Assembly (NCBI GenBank): GCA_015179125.1 | Contig: WHVA01000409.1 | Location: 1 to 64,000 of the forward strand | Length of the DNA: 64,000 bases | Reading direction: 5' to 3' | Source: Gautieria morchelliformis | Lineage: Eukaryota > Basidiomycota > Agaricomycetes > Gomphales > Gomphaceae | Part shown: in pieces, positions 44,970 through 57,639 of the stretch | Layout of the letters: every line of letters begins with the position of its first letter | Position numbering within the stretch: the stretch's first letter is position 1 | Notes under the pieces: generated by a model | Databases searched by the model: none | What the model was told of the DNA's origin: nothing | What the model saw: the letters and a program-made list of their open reading frames with translations, nothing else | Position numbers and translations under genes: made by a program

Positions 44970-46184
44970 CCGAGCTGTACCATACAAGGTGCACGGCAAG
45001 CGCGCGCAGCCGACAATAGTATGCTGCGTCTGCGCAACGCGGGACTGACGGGCGACACTCGTCACGCGCCCCCACCAGAAGCCCGTGCACCAGAGGCGCC
45101 CATCCCAGAGCCGGACCCGACCCCGGCCCCAGTCAGAGCATACACTGACATGGTCAGCGCGACATCACAGCCGCACGACCGCTCTATGGCCCCAACTGAG
45201 GGCCAGGGCATACCGGACCAGCCAGAAAGCTTGCAAGAGCCATATGATGGTTTCACACGAATGATATGCGTCGCGATGGCTGATGCCATTGACATGGACC
45301 CTGAGAAGTCCACACTGGCAAAGGCCGGCATGAAACTGGCCCATCCTGCACCATATGGGAGGGTCTCACCTCAAAGAGTTTGAGGTCTTCATCACAGCCA
45401 TCTTGAGATGGCTCCAGATGAATTGCCTGTTGGGACCGACCAGCATCGATATGCAGGGCACAAAGACCATTCAGGAAATGCTGAACGACCTCACGAAATA
45501 TGCAGCTTGCATGATACAGCCCCCAGATGACTACACATTCTGGAGGTGTTTCGTGTCAGCACGGCGCGAAACACTGCACAATGAGGTCCTCAAGAAGGAC
45601 TACACTGCAGAAAGCAGCTCTTCGAAGCAGCCTGCATGATCAAGGAAGTGTCCTGCTACAACATGGGGATGTGTCGAGCAGAGAGTGTGGCTGCCACCGC
45701 CAGCGCATCACGGTTTGCGCTGAACAAACTGGCGCCACAGACAGGCCCAAGCAGGCCTGCCCCCTTCCAGAGGAGCTGGATGTCCCAGCATCCACAGCTG
45801 CCCTGCCCTACCCTGGTGGGACGCCCACCTGAGACTAAACAGCCTCAGGCCTCAGGAAGCTCGTCGAAACCGAGATTCCTGCCAAAGTCATTGGGTCAAC
45901 CACCGGATCGGCCCACCAACACCCCAAGCAGGGTCACGTGCTTTGAATGTGGCCAGCCAGGGCACAGAAAAGCGGAGTGTCCACGGCTCAAGTCTGGCAT
46001 ATGGACAGCAGCCGCAAGACATGGCGATGACAAGGATCCGGGCCCGGATCCCAACCATGCCCCTCTTCCACAAATGGATGAAGAGGGGGAGGGTGAGCCT
46101 CAGAATGATGAGGATCAGGGAGATGCAGAGGCTCCCATAGACGAATGGGAGCCTGAGCCATCCCATTATTACGACTGTGTAAAG
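44970..46184 (+). mobile_element. Ty3/gypsy gag fragment, A/D family
   Basis: Plus-strand translation matches gag of element D: RLRNAGLTGDTRH near 45025, SMAPTEGQGIPDQP near 45183, a LKEFEVFITAILRWLQ segment near 45366, and a CCHC knuckle (CFECGQPGHRKAEC) near 45940-45980, followed by an acidic tail. It starts about 80 bp after the last NRPS-like exon and is cut where the LTR of element D begins. It is on the opposite strand to element D, so it belongs to another copy. It is a fossil with a few breaks. Confidence 0.85.
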
Positions 46185-46641
46185 TGTTGGAATTATGACA
46201 AGCTGGTTATGCGTTCATTCTGGTTATCTAATCCAAGGCTTGCATGTATCATTGTCAAACCCTTTGTTCTCGCTTTTCCTATTGTTCTATTTTCCTTTTG
46301 TTCTGAGAACATTTATAAGTCTTTACTTTTCATGTATGTAACTATCCGTTTGCCCCAACGAGCTCACAGGACAAACACTCCATATACACTCTTGCATCGT
46401 TCTTACTCGCGTCTCTCTTATTTCAACATAAACCTGTCGATCTTTGGCCTTGTATCACAAGGGCACAGCAGAACTTGACCAAGGAGTGGTATTCTGAATG
46501 CTACGTAGTGACAGTGTAAGGGTAAGATGCGATGGGGACCACTGACCAGTTCCCACGCATAAACTATACAGTGGGTCCCTAAGGGGCCCACTGGGATTAT
46601 GTAATAACTAGTATACATGTATGATACATAGGTTATTTACA
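46185..46641 (-). mobile_element. 3' LTR of element D (delta family)
   Basis: This LTR of about 457 bp runs TGTTGGAATTATGAC to GGTTATTTACA on plus, directly next to the polypurine tract at 46642. Its inner half matches the partial LTR of element A near 7390-7595 (GGCCTTGT-TCACAAGGGCA, GCTACGTAGTGACAGTGTAAGG). Confidence 0.85.
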
Positions 46642-46723
46642 CCCTCCCCCTCTATAGACAACTAAAGGGGACCAACTAGGACTCATAGAGGTCATCCATG
46701 ATGGAGTCCTCTAATGTTTCCGA

Positions 46724-47457
46724 TGTCGGAAATACTAAAGAAATATAATATCGACACGGTGATTATAACAACACAATTCCAAACCGAAACCAACTTGTTG
46801 ATATACATCCGAACGCATACACATCACAACGACTTATGCCCGAGATCGCCGAACCCACACCTACCCACTCGATCCAACCAGATCCACGCCTCCGATCATC
46901 CCGATATCATGGGAGCACACACCACATGCTAATACAGTCCAGAATGCCCCTATAGACCCTTCCCAAGCATGCCGAGCCCGACCCAAGTGGCACACACCCC
47001 AGAATCACATGACCCAATCAAGGGATGCAACATGTCAAGCCGACCCTGCCTGTAGCTAGACCACGCCTCCTATCCACTCCCAAAACCCGTTCCCTTTCTC
47101 TGTTTTATGCTCCACACCCCAACCTAACTTGTACAACACCCGTCGACACCCCTATCAATGGCTATGCGCCGTTCCCCCCATCCCACCTCGACTTTGTTCC
47201 CATTCCATGAATACTACGACCACCAAGCACTAGCATTGACTGATAAATAGCTAGCTTCGTGTACCATATAATAATAGCGAAATCCGATTCTATTTACTGT
47301 ACATCATACTAGCTAGACCTTTACAGAATTTATCATAAGACACATATTCTCAGTTACATGTGCAGATATTCTTGCTATTTCTGATTTCCACTCGATTTAT
47401 CTCACGTTCAGAGATTGAATCATATTAGTTTCAATATCATTTTCAATACTAACAAGA
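46724..47457 (+). mobile_element. Solo LTR, gamma-like, in ORF3 of element D
   Basis: This block of about 734 bp starts TGTCGGAAATACT and ends at or within 3 bp of ACTAACA, with TCCGA on both sides (46719-46723 and 47458-47462). It is C-rich on plus with a TATA-like GATAAATAGCT near 47246, the mirror of the next LTR, so its orientation is opposite to 47618-48320. ORF3 coding continues across it. Confidence 0.8.
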
Positions 47458-47617
47458 TCCGATATGATGACATCGTCGTCGTAAGGGGCCGGTGGAGCAC
47501 GTGACTCCTCCGGAGGCACCTCTGCATCCGCGGGGGTGGTTGGGTGAGGTGGTTCTGCCTCACCACTGGCGGTGGTTTCCGCTTGGGTGATGGGGCCTGC
47601 ATCCTTGCGGAGCATGG

Positions 47618-48320
47618 TAATAAAGTGGTTGAATATGAATGTCGTGAATTGATAGAAGTATAATTCAAGTCCCAAGTGGAACCGAATCGAGATATGTTCG
47701 GGAGTCTGAGTATTTGGGAGTATGAGAGGACTATATGTGTTCTGACACAAGTATCGCAAGTTCAAATGCGATCTGAGATGAGTGGTTTCTTTAGGAGACT
47801 GTGAGTTCAATTGACTGGTCGTCTACTATACATGCCGCAGCTATTTATCCTCTGTGTGGGACATGCTAGGATAGAAGGGGGTTACCAGCACCGGTAGGTG
47901 TGTGTGAGATGAGTATACTATGGGGGTTGGAGTGCCGGTTGCTGCGGCGTGTACATATTGTGTCTATTGAATGAGAAGTGGTCTGTGAGACTATAATATC
48001 AGAAGCATATGGTGCGTGTGGGGAAGAGAGAGGAAAGGGAATAGTCAGTGCGCAGTGGCTCAGCCACCATGCCACTCCACGGATCAGCTGCGCTCGGGCT
48101 CAGGGACGGGTCCGCGGGCTTTGCATCGGACATTGGATGATAGTGGCAGAATCGTGATCCAGGGATGTGTGTGGGCTTGGATAGATGTGTGTAGACTGGT
48201 GAATTGATGAGTAAGGATTGTGGGGATATGCGCATGGCATAGACGAAGGGTAAGGAGGAGTCGCGAGAAGAGAAAGGGGAGGGGGGTCGTGCATCGATTG
48301 ATATGATAATATTTGCGACA
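47618..48320 (-). mobile_element. Solo LTR, gamma family, in ORF3 of element D
   Basis: This 703-bp block starts TGTCGCAAATATT on minus at 48320 and is flanked by a perfect CATGG duplication (47613-47617 and 48321-48325). It shares landmarks with the gamma LTR at 34508-35234 and, in inverse orientation, with 46724-47457. It is 160 bp from the latter. Confidence 0.85.
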
Positions 48321-51300
48321 CATGGCCTCGACGGCCGGATCCTCAGCCTGGGGAGGAGGCCGGAAGCGTGCCAGCTCTTGATCGAGCTGAGCGTGGGTGA
48401 GAGGTCGCGGCACCGTGGCCCTCACGTGGCTGGTCTTGAGGACCTTTTGTTGGCCCTCCCGAGCGGTGGCACTGAACGCCATGCCTGTGATGCTGCATTG
48501 AACATATCGTTCAATGCGCGTCACTCGCTCGTGAGTGACCCCGGAATAGCAGGCCAGCCATCATGCGATCTCAGTGAGTGGGATGTCGGGGCCAGCTCTG
48601 CCCCCCACGGGATATGGGCCCGTGATGGAGAGCCGCAGACTGGTGCTCTGCGGTGTCAGGCATTTCCTGGCATCGACAAAGCTCGACCATTGGTCGGTCG
48701 AGCCAAACAAGTTGAGGAGTCTCAACTTGAGAGGTGACGCGACCCCTTTAACACGGGGAGCAAGGGCCTTCAACCACATCCAGACGTCCATGTCATCTAG
48801 GTTGAAGGTTCCATCCACGTTGTCATGGATGGCAGACGGGATTCCCTCGGGGTTGTGTATCCAACCCCTTAGGATGGCGGTGATGTTGTGCAGGGTACCG
48901 CTCACTATCACGAGACAATCCCTTTTGGGATTGTGAGCACGTTGCTCACGCTCGATCCACTTGAATAGGCCGATCATCTCACGTGTGCGCACGCGTTGCA
49001 GCGTTTCTTTTGCATGTGCTATGAGCACAACGAAGCATGGGTCGTTGAGCGGGCAGACGTCGTACCATTGAGTACGACGCTGTTGAGCCTTTCCTACTGG
49101 TCATGGTAGGAGGCCCGTCTCGGAGACTGGTGGGTCTCCGAGTGGTATTATCACACCCTCCCCCGGGTAGGGAGGGTGAACTGTCCCTGCCGGTGGTGGC
49201 AGGTCCACGTGAGGCCGAATGTACTGGGCCTTGACCAATGCTACCTGCCATTGTAGGGCAGGGTCATTGATCGTGTGCGACCGTGACGCCACAAGGTATG
49301 CGCCGATTGCGCTTTCCCTAGCAATGGCTAACCCATTGACCATGTTGGGGGTGCCACACAATTTCTTGCACTTCTTTTTTGGCTGCTCTGCCAGCCGCTG
49401 GGCCCTTTCCGGGTTGTACGCCTTCCAGAGAGAGGAGTCGGACTCCCATCCCTCTGGGATGCCGTATGCTGCATTGGATGGCGCGCTCCGCCCCTCTGTC
49501 GTTGTCGTTGTTGGGGTGGGAGCCGATAATCAGGACGCTAGCCCTGATGTTGCGCGCGCTGGCAAGGGTGCCATTGCGCAGGATGATGAGGGCCTGGCCA
49601 CTGGATCTGTGGGCGGGTCATGGCGTGGCCTTTTTGAGGCTGCATGGGCGAACTTGAGCTGGAGCTGGGTTGCGCTCAGCTGCTCCTCAAGCTCCTTTAT
49701 TGTGGCGCGCTCGGCTTCGAGCATGTCGCCACGGTCTTCGACCGCCCATTCCAAGTCCTTGACGTCCCTTTTGAGGTCATGGATGTCCTGGAGGGGCTCC
49801 TCCCACGCATCACACACGATGCCCCTCGGGAGCCATCCCCAGGCTGCATCAACGGCGTCACCGACATCTTCATCCTGCAGTTTGACCTTGCAGGTGCCTG
49901 TCGCAGCCCGTAGGTGCACGGTGTAGTCTGCGCACATGGCGCAATCATCTGGGTGAACGATTGCCAAAGCGTCTTCCCATCCTACGATCATCCAGTGTTC
50001 TTGGTTGACTGGAGCTCGTAGGATGTCTGTGGCCCCCTGTCTTGGGGCTGTTGCGCACGTCGTGGATGTTGACAGATCAACGTCCATCCCATCTTTGGGG
50101 GGCATCATCTTAGTGGGTAGATGATGGTGGTTTGCATCCAAGAAGCGATGCACCCTTGGAAGGATCCGAGGCGAAAATTTAACCGCGCTGTGGCCGGCGC
50201 GTCACGTGGTATGCACATGACAGATGCGTCTAGCAGCGTCTGGGGAGGTTGCGTGGTTTGCTCACCCCCCGAAGCTCTAGATAGCAATCTAGGGCTTTGA
50301 GATCTTTGCATGATGACATGGGTTCCCATGTCACGTCGCCTAGGGTCCAGCGGACCTGGAACTCCAGGTCCATCGAGTTTATCCATTGATGTGCGATAAT
50401 CTCGTCGACAAGCCACTCCTTGTTGTCATTCGCTCCAAAGTCATAATATGACTTGGCCTCACGACGAGGGAATAATTCGTCGTTGTTAGCCTCCTATCGT
50501 CGTACGAGGCTTGAATGAAAGACCAGTGATATGCGACGGCTTTTCAGCTCGTCGGGAAGCTCAAGGGTCACCGTCGAGGCGTCGTTATGCGCCTTGATGA
50601 TGCGGTATGGCCCGATGTACTGCGGAACTAGTTTTCTGGCTCTTCCTTTCGGGAGAGTTAGGTTTTGGGTCGAGAGATAGACGCGGTCGTTGGCCGTGTA
50701 CCTGTCGCTCGCCATACGTTTCTTGTTTGCATGAAACGTTTGCATCACTCGATGCTCAATGATTGCATTGTGTGCCACCATCAGGTTCCATCTTGCCTGA
50801 TGTGCGAACCAGGCTACTCCTTTGAACGGGGTGTCCATGGCTATGGGGAGATCTATCCGCGGCATATAGCCATGGTTCAGCTGGAAGGGTGCAAACCCTG
50901 TGGTCGCGCTGACATTGCTGTTGAGGGCGACCTCAACCATCGGGCATTTCGATGCCCAATCCGTCTGATCATCTCTGATGACCGTGTGCAATATCTGTCC
51001 TATCGAGTGGTTTGCCCGCTTGGTCGCTCCATCCATTTGGGGATGGAAGCAGTTGACTTTTGAACTACATTCAAAGATCATATTGGTGGCTGGGCATGAG
51101 CCTGGACATTGAGTCATTCTGCACGTCGTGCACGAAGTGCCAGATGATGAAAACCGGGCCACAACGGCCCAAAGGCCTACTAGACAGCCTACCCATTCCG
51201 GATAGGCCGTGGCAGTCGATTGGCATCGACTTCATGGGGCCCCTGCCCAAGTCTAATGACTGTGACTACCTGATGGTAGTCATCAATCAACTAACGTCAC

Positions 51301-54300
51301 ACGTCCACCTCGTCCCAACCATGATGAGTGTGTCAGCCAAGGGAGTAGCCTGGCTGTTTCTGAAAGAGGTCGTCCAGCTCCATGGGGTTCCTGACTTGAT
51401 TGTCTCGGACAGAGACTCAAAGTTCACGTCGATCTTTTGGCATGAACTGCAGAGACTCATGGAGACTAAGCTCCTCACTTCAGATGACCGTAGTGACCAA
51501 CTATCTGGTGTGCTTGATAGATGATGATTTCAATCAGCCTCCTTCCCCCCTGAAGAACAGAATGGGGGACGGCGATGACGTCTCTCTTGAGCTGATTCTT
51601 TGTCCAGATCAGCCCGTCCCGGTCCAAATCTCGGGTACGCGTCTGGGTGTTCCACGATCTTTGAGAACATGGCGTCCCTGTGGTATGTGTCTCGTAAGAC
51701 CTTGGACAGATCTACGCCTTGTTCAATGATCCGGCGCAGGGGCGCACCAACCTTACCTGCAGCGATGACTCTGACATCATCGTCGTCGTTGTCACATGAT
51801 GCGGCAATGCTCGCAGGCTTTGGTGAGCCCTCGTTTAATGCGGCGGATTCCGTTATTCTCACCTCTGTCTTCTCGATGAGGTGTTTAGACCGTCTCGTCA
51901 CCGCTGTTCGCAGCTCGATATATCGGTCAGTGGGCAATAGTTCACCATCCGGGTGTAAACCTGCGTCTGGATTCACGAAGACGTGGTCCGGGTGATTGTC
52001 ATCACTCGTGTCGCTCTTGTAGTAGCGCAACAGGCAGTCTGCTACCTTGTTCTCTACACCGTCGACATATATGGTGTTGAAGTTGAAACATGACAGAAAC
52101 TCCCACCATCTGACCTGGCGGTCAGATAGGCTCTTCTGGGTCTTGAATTATTCGAGCCCTTTGTGGTCTGTGACGAGGGTAAACCTTCATCCCAGCAGTT
52201 TGTCCTCCCATTTCATGAGAGCCTCAAGCACCGTGATTGTCTCTTGCTCGTGAGTCTGGTAGTGTTGCTGAGCAACACTGAACTTCTTTGACAAGAAGCT
52301 GGCTGACTGACAGGTTTTCCAGTTGGGGCCTTGGCCGTAGACTGCACCAATGCCGGCTTTTGACCCGTCGGTGATCACCCAGATTGGCTCTGGGCACCGT
52401 GCGTCTATTGGACGCAGGATCAGGGCCTTGCAGGCCAACGCCTTAATGCTTTGCCAGCATTTGTCCAGTAATGGTGTCCATTTGAATGGACAGTTGTTAC
52501 GTGCACAGCCCAACAGTGGGGTAGTGTATGCGTTAACATATGGCATGTAATGTGCCAGATACTGTACTAGCCTGAGGAAACGCTGGATGTCGTTGAACGT
52601 CCACGGCCTATGCCACTCGTGGATGCGCTGCATCTTATCCTCATCGGCATGTACCCCTTGGCCATCGATGATGTGGCCGAGACACTCCATTCGGATGGAA
52701 TAGAGGTCAACCTTTTTCTTTCTCAGAAAAAGGTGGTTGTTCCTCAGTCTGTCGAAGACAATATAGAGGTGCTCTTCATGATCTTGTATCGAGAGCGAGA
52801 AAATGAAGATGTTGTCCATGTATACATGGACAAAGCGACCTATGCAGTTGTGGAAAATGGCTGTCATCAGCCGCTGGAACATTGATGGGGTGTTGCATTC
52901 TCCCATCTGTATCACCTGGCTTCTAAACGTGCCAAGGATCGTGGCAAAGGCGGGTTTTTCTACATGATCCGGATGGATCCGGATCTGCTTGTATGCTTCT
53001 GACATATTGGGCTTTGTGTGATACCGACAGTGAGCCATGTCGCTGCGGATGATATCCTGATCCAGGAAGGGTGTGATGTCCTTCACCGTGTTCTCATTCT
53101 GCTAGAGCAGATCGAAGACAGTTCATAATGGACTGTTCTTTTTCGGCACACACATCATGGACATGGCCTGCTGCGTGACTGCTGGAATCCACCACTTTGC
53201 AGTGGTGTATTGTTCTATCTTAGCCGACAGTTCCTCTCAGAAATGTTTGGGGCACTTCGGTAGTCAATACCGCATGTGTTTGTTGGGATTAGATGAAATT
53301 GATCTCATGGTTGATCTCCCGTAGCGGCAGGAGTTCTAATGGAATACCACTGACTAGGTCAGTGATCCGTTCCATCCATTCCTTGTGGAGGCGAGGAAGG
53401 TCATCATCCGTGAGGATGATGGTGGTGGTTGGCTTAGAAGCCATTAGGCGCTTTGTGCGTCTATTAGGTCCCGTGGCGCGGGGAACCACTTTCCTTTTTC
53501 CCCTCGTTTTCACCGTTAGGTGAGAGCGCCTCTCCCTATGATTGTAGGGTGAGCTCGAGGATGAGTAGTTCCACGACTCATCCTCCTGGCTTCAATGAGC
53601 CAGGCTTGGCTTTGGCACCCAGGTGACCCTGCTCACCCTTGGCCCCTTGTCCTCGTTTGTCGATTCATCGTCATTGAATGAGACCTTGCCCGTGCGGATT
53701 ACTTCATTGCCCTTGCAGATCGTCCCTGGGCTCAAGAAGTCCAGGGTTATGCCAAATCTCCTTAGGAACGGTGTTGCTAAGATCACGTCGTAATATTCGA
53801 CGTTGGCTATGTCCAAATATTCGTCGTATGTTTCACTACCAAATTTAATGGTCGTGTTCATTCCATAGTTGATCGTGGAATGGCTGCCTATGCAGGCTAT
53901 CTGCAGCGCGATTGGCTGCTCCAGGGAGAATGTCTTCGTCCCTGTAGCTCACGTGAATTCAGGGGATAGCAGTACCCCTTCACTGCTGCTATCCAGCAGG
54001 CAGTGGGCTTTTACACCATTTATTTCCCAGTACCCAGAGAGGGTACGGTTTTCACTGTGCAGGCATGTTGGCCACATCCTATGCTTGCTTCGGTGGTGAT
54101 ACACCGGCTCGGCCACCTTGTCTGGCATGACCGACGTGCGTGCCACCATGACTTTCATGGCAGCGTCGTCTTCCGGTGTGAATCTGATCACGCTGGATCT
54201 GTAGGTGGTGTCTTCCGCCTCTTCATCCCATTCATAATATTGGGACGGCTTGGGATCCCACTCTTCAGCAGGTGCATCTCTGTTGTCTGGAGAGTCCTTG

Positions 54301-55751
54301 GGTTGGGGATCACCCTCCCCCTCTTCATCAATTTGATGGAGAGGATTTTGACCAAGATCCGTCTCCGGATCCTCGGTCTCCTCTTCGTGCCTCGTGGCCA
54401 CTGTCCTGATACCGGACCTAAGCCGGGGGCACTCCGCTTTCTTGTGGCCAGGTTGGCCGCATTCAAAGCACATGGCGCTGCTTTGGTTGCCACTGGGCCG
54501 ATCGTTAGGCCGGCCCAACGCTTTCGTTGGGGGCAGGTTGCAGGGACGATCCTGATGCTTGAGGCTGTTTAGCCTCAGGCGGGCATCCAGCTTGCGCTGG
54601 GCGTGGGGGCAGCGGTCGCTGCGACGCTCCACTTCTCAAAAACAGGCTGGGCCTGGTCATGCCCGTCTGTGTCACCAGCTTGCTCCCCGTAAGCCGGGCA
54701 GCGCTTGCTGTTGCCGCTGTGTTTTCGGTGCGGCGCATCCCCATATTGTATCGGGATGCTTCCCCTATCATTTGGGCCATCTCGAAGAGTTGCTCTATGG
54801 AGCTGCTCTTGGCGTTGTAGTCCTTTTTGAGGACCTCGTTGTGCAGCGTTTCGCGCAGCGCCGACACGAACCGTCTCCGGAACATGTAGTCGTCTGGTGG
54901 CTGTATCATACGCGCTGCATATTTCGTGAGCTCGTTCATCATCTCCTGAACTGTCTTCATGCCTTGCATGACTGCGTTGAATTTATTCGATGCGTAGTGG
55001 TACGTCAGTGTGTGCAGGAACATTTTTTGAAGGCCCTACATCACTGTTTCCAGAGTCCAACTGCGAACCTAGCGATCGAAGTGTTCTACGTTTCGAAGGA
55101 ACCATTCCTGGGCTTCGCCAGTTAGGCGAGTGCCCACGTAGCTGACCTGCATGTCTATGCTGGTTGGCCCTAGGAGGCAGTTCATTTTCAGCTATCGTAA
55201 GATGGCTGCGATGAAGATTTCAAACTCTTTGAGGTCAGATCCCCCGGCGTATGGCTTGGGGTGAGCCAGCTTCACGCCGGCTTTCGCTAGCACAGACTTC
55301 TCTGGGTCTGTGTCCGTGGTGTCTGCCAATGCCACGCGGATCATCCATGTGATCCCGTTGTATGGCTCCAGCGGTATGACGTCAGCCTGATCCGGTATTC
55401 CCTGGCCCTCCGTTGGGGCCATGGATTGCTCGTGTGGCTGTGATGCTGTGCGGGGCAGGCTGTATGCCCTGACGGGCCCTGGGCCCGGATCAGGCTTGGG
55501 ATCGGGAGCATTTTGTGCTCTCGAGTCCGGGGGTGTTTTGTGCCTGGTGTCCCCGGTCAGTCCCATGTTGCGGATCCGCAGCCTGCTGTTGTAGGCTGTG
55601 TGCGCTTGTTGTGCATCCTGCACGGCTCGCGTGAGCTGTTCGTTGGGCTGCTGAGCGGTGTGGCTTTGGGCCACCGCTTCCTCAGCATTCTTCGCCAGCA
55701 GCTCGAGTGCTCGTGTATGGCAGCGGGCAGCTGTGGTCTCTTTACTCTGCC

Positions 55752-56470
55752 AGCAAAACACATGTACAATAGAATGAAAGATGAGTGCGAACATGAAACG
55801 ATGGGAAAGAAAGAGGGCGAAGGTACCAAACACGCCTTGAGACCTGCATACATGTTACCCTGCACGGACTCTTGGTCTGCTGGGTTGATCCCACACGCTC
55901 TATGGGTAGGACATCCCGCAAATGCATTCCGGCCACAGGAACACCCAAAGGGGGTTGAGTCGAGAAGATCATGGGACCAGTGATGAACCATCAATCCAGG
56001 TAAAGGATTTCGATTGTGTCTGATGGTGTGCCTGCTGGCGAATGATGTGAGTAGCGAATGGTCATTTGGCAAATGTGGCGAATAGCGAATGGAGCGAAGA
56101 GTGAATGGAGCGAAGAGTGAATGGAGCGAAGAGTGAATGGAGCGAAGAGTGAATGGAGCGAAGAGTGAATGGAGCGAAGAGTGAATGGAGCGAAGCCAAG
56201 CGAACATGGAAAGGGAAAACAGGGATAGCTGGGTACAAGAAATAAAGGAGCTATGACAGCCTGCACCTCCTTGTGATTCATGATAGGACCAGTGATGAAC
56301 CATCAATCTGGGTAAAGGATGTCGATCATGTTTGATGGCATGGCCACTGGTGAATGATGCATGTAGTGAATGGTCATTTGGAGAATGTGGCGAATAGTGA
56401 ATGGATCAAAGAGTGAATGGAGCAAAGCCAAGCGAACATGGAAGAGTGGTGAAAGGGAAAACAGAGATAG
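55752..56470 (-). mobile_element. Two partial alpha-family LTRs in a row
   Basis: Positions 55752-56258 are the reverse complement of the first half of the alpha LTR (start TGTCATAGCTCC at 56258). They replace the 5' end of element D. Positions 56259-56470 repeat the first 200 bp of the LTR again in the same orientation. Both are truncated fossils. Confidence 0.75.
56086..56193. repeat. 16-bp minisatellite (GAATGGAGCGAAGAGT)n
   Basis: About seven near-perfect tandem copies of a 16-bp unit lie inside the partial alpha LTR. Other alpha copies have a single unit, so this is a local expansion. Confidence 0.9.
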
Positions 56471-56652
56471 CTGCCCTGCAGTGGTACGATTCTCATTGAG
56501 TCCCACCTGCATGGAGGCTGCAACTGACACTACCCGAATGTGTCCTGAGAACTTCAGCGAAGCTAATTCGTCCTGCCCTGCAGTGGTATGAGTCCCATTG
56601 AGTCCAACCTGCACGGAGGCTGCAACTGACACTATCCGAATGCATCCTAAGC
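56471..56652. repeat. Tandem duplication of a 102-bp unit
   Basis: Two copies (56471-56572 and 56573-about 56652) both start CTGCCCTGCAGTGGTA and share GGAGGCTGCAACTGACACTA. The second is shorter. The unit is not part of the alpha LTR that surrounds it. Confidence 0.8.
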
Positions 56653-56654
56653 AT

Positions 56655-56879
56655 GTGGGTCTGTCATGGAGTGGGAGTTTAACAGATGATGGGTTCTATG
56701 ATGGATGATGGCCCCAACAACTGGGTCCTGGCAGGAATGATGCAAATAGCGAATGCGAAAGCAGTATGGCGACGAATACGTTGGCAAGATATTCGCTGGT
56801 TCGGGAAGTCGTTCGCTTGTTCAGGAGGTCATTCGCTGTCTGTTGAGGGATGATTCACAGAATAAACGAATCATGACAG
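56655..56879 (-). mobile_element. Alpha-like LTR terminus
   Basis: On minus it starts TGTCATGATTCGTTTATT at 56879, followed by ATTCGC-rich sequence as in the alpha family. It is only about 220 bp long and diverged. It borders chromovirus fragment E. Confidence 0.55.
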
Positions 56880-57639
56880 GTATCAGGTCTTGGCTGACGC
56901 GTGTTGCGCTCCTGCCTGAGTTCGCAATAGGATCCTCCGCATTTGTAAAAGCGCAGTTCTTCCAGACAACCTGGCCCTCGAAGAAGCTGGCTGAGAAGTA
57001 CCTCGGTCCCTTTGAGATTATTGGCCAGGCCCAATCCCGAGCTTACATTCTACACCTCCCAGATAGCCTTCAGGCAATCCACCCGGTCTTCCACGTCTCT
57101 ATGCTCAAACCAACAATCCCAAACACCATTCCGAATTGGGTCCAGTCTCCACCGCCTCCAGTCAAGATCGATGGCAAGACAGAGTATGAGATTTCCAAGA
57201 TCAACCGACGATGTAGACCCTGTAATCTCCTGTACCTCGTCTGTTGGGCTGGTTATGAAGGAACTGATGAAGAGACGTCATGGGTCCTTGCGACTGAGCT
57301 CAGTGATGTGGCCAAGACCGTGACTTATTTTCACTCGGCCTACCCTGCCAAGCCTGGACCATGGGTTCTTTGAACCCAAGCTTCGGCTCCCCCATTTCTG
57401 TTCACTCAGTTATGGTCACTTTCTTAGTTAGATGCTTAACACTCTTTGCTATGTTTTACCTCGGCTGTTTTGCCAAATAGCTACACCTGTAGTTCTTGGC
57501 ATTCCTCTTGGCACCTGTTTCCCTTATCTCTCTGTTGTATTCATTCACTTCGGTTCCCAATTCCAATCCTGAAACAAAAACACCAAGAAAAGAGATTCAC
57601 ATTTAGATAGAAAACCTGAAAACATCAGTAGTTTATTAA

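Larger units (their letters stand above)
46676..50153 (-). other. Third ORF (ORF3) of gypsy element D, after integrase
   Basis: ORF3 starts shortly after the integrase end and stops at 46678-46676, 20 bp before the polypurine tract. Read in order: a basic/acidic start (TKMMPPKDGMDVD), WMIVGWEDALAIVHPDDCAMCADY, a coiled-coil stretch of about 60 residues (near 49860-49650, ERATIKELEEQLSATQLQLK), then NPEGIPSAIHDNVDG and MDVWMWLKALAPR (near 48830-48760), and an acidic tail. The same layout occurs in element A. Two gamma LTRs lie inside it (46724-47457, 47618-48320). No capsid, enzyme or membrane motif is recognised, and the function is unknown. Confidence 0.7.
46185..55751 (-). mobile_element. 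Ty3/gypsy element D, most of an element
   Basis: Minus-strand order is gag (55750-about 54200, with AMPTEG-type motif and CCHC knuckle CFECGQPGHKKAEC), protease region to about 53590, RT (about 53086-52400, VHVYMDNIFIFS), RNase H (about 52400-52030), integrase (about 52000-50490), ORF3 (50153-46676), a polypurine tract (CCCTCCCCCTCTATAG on plus at 46642-46657) and the 3' LTR (46185-46641). The 5' LTR is replaced by alpha-LTR debris at 55752. It is broken, with several breaks and an internal rearrangement. Two gamma LTRs inserted into ORF3. It is the most complete member of the A/D family in the window. Confidence 0.88.

Noticed and set aside
46724-48320. A single transposon with about 700-bp terminal inverted repeats
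   Set aside because: The two halves have similar ends in opposite orientation, but each has its own 5-bp target duplication and ORF3 coding lies between them, so they are two solo LTRs.
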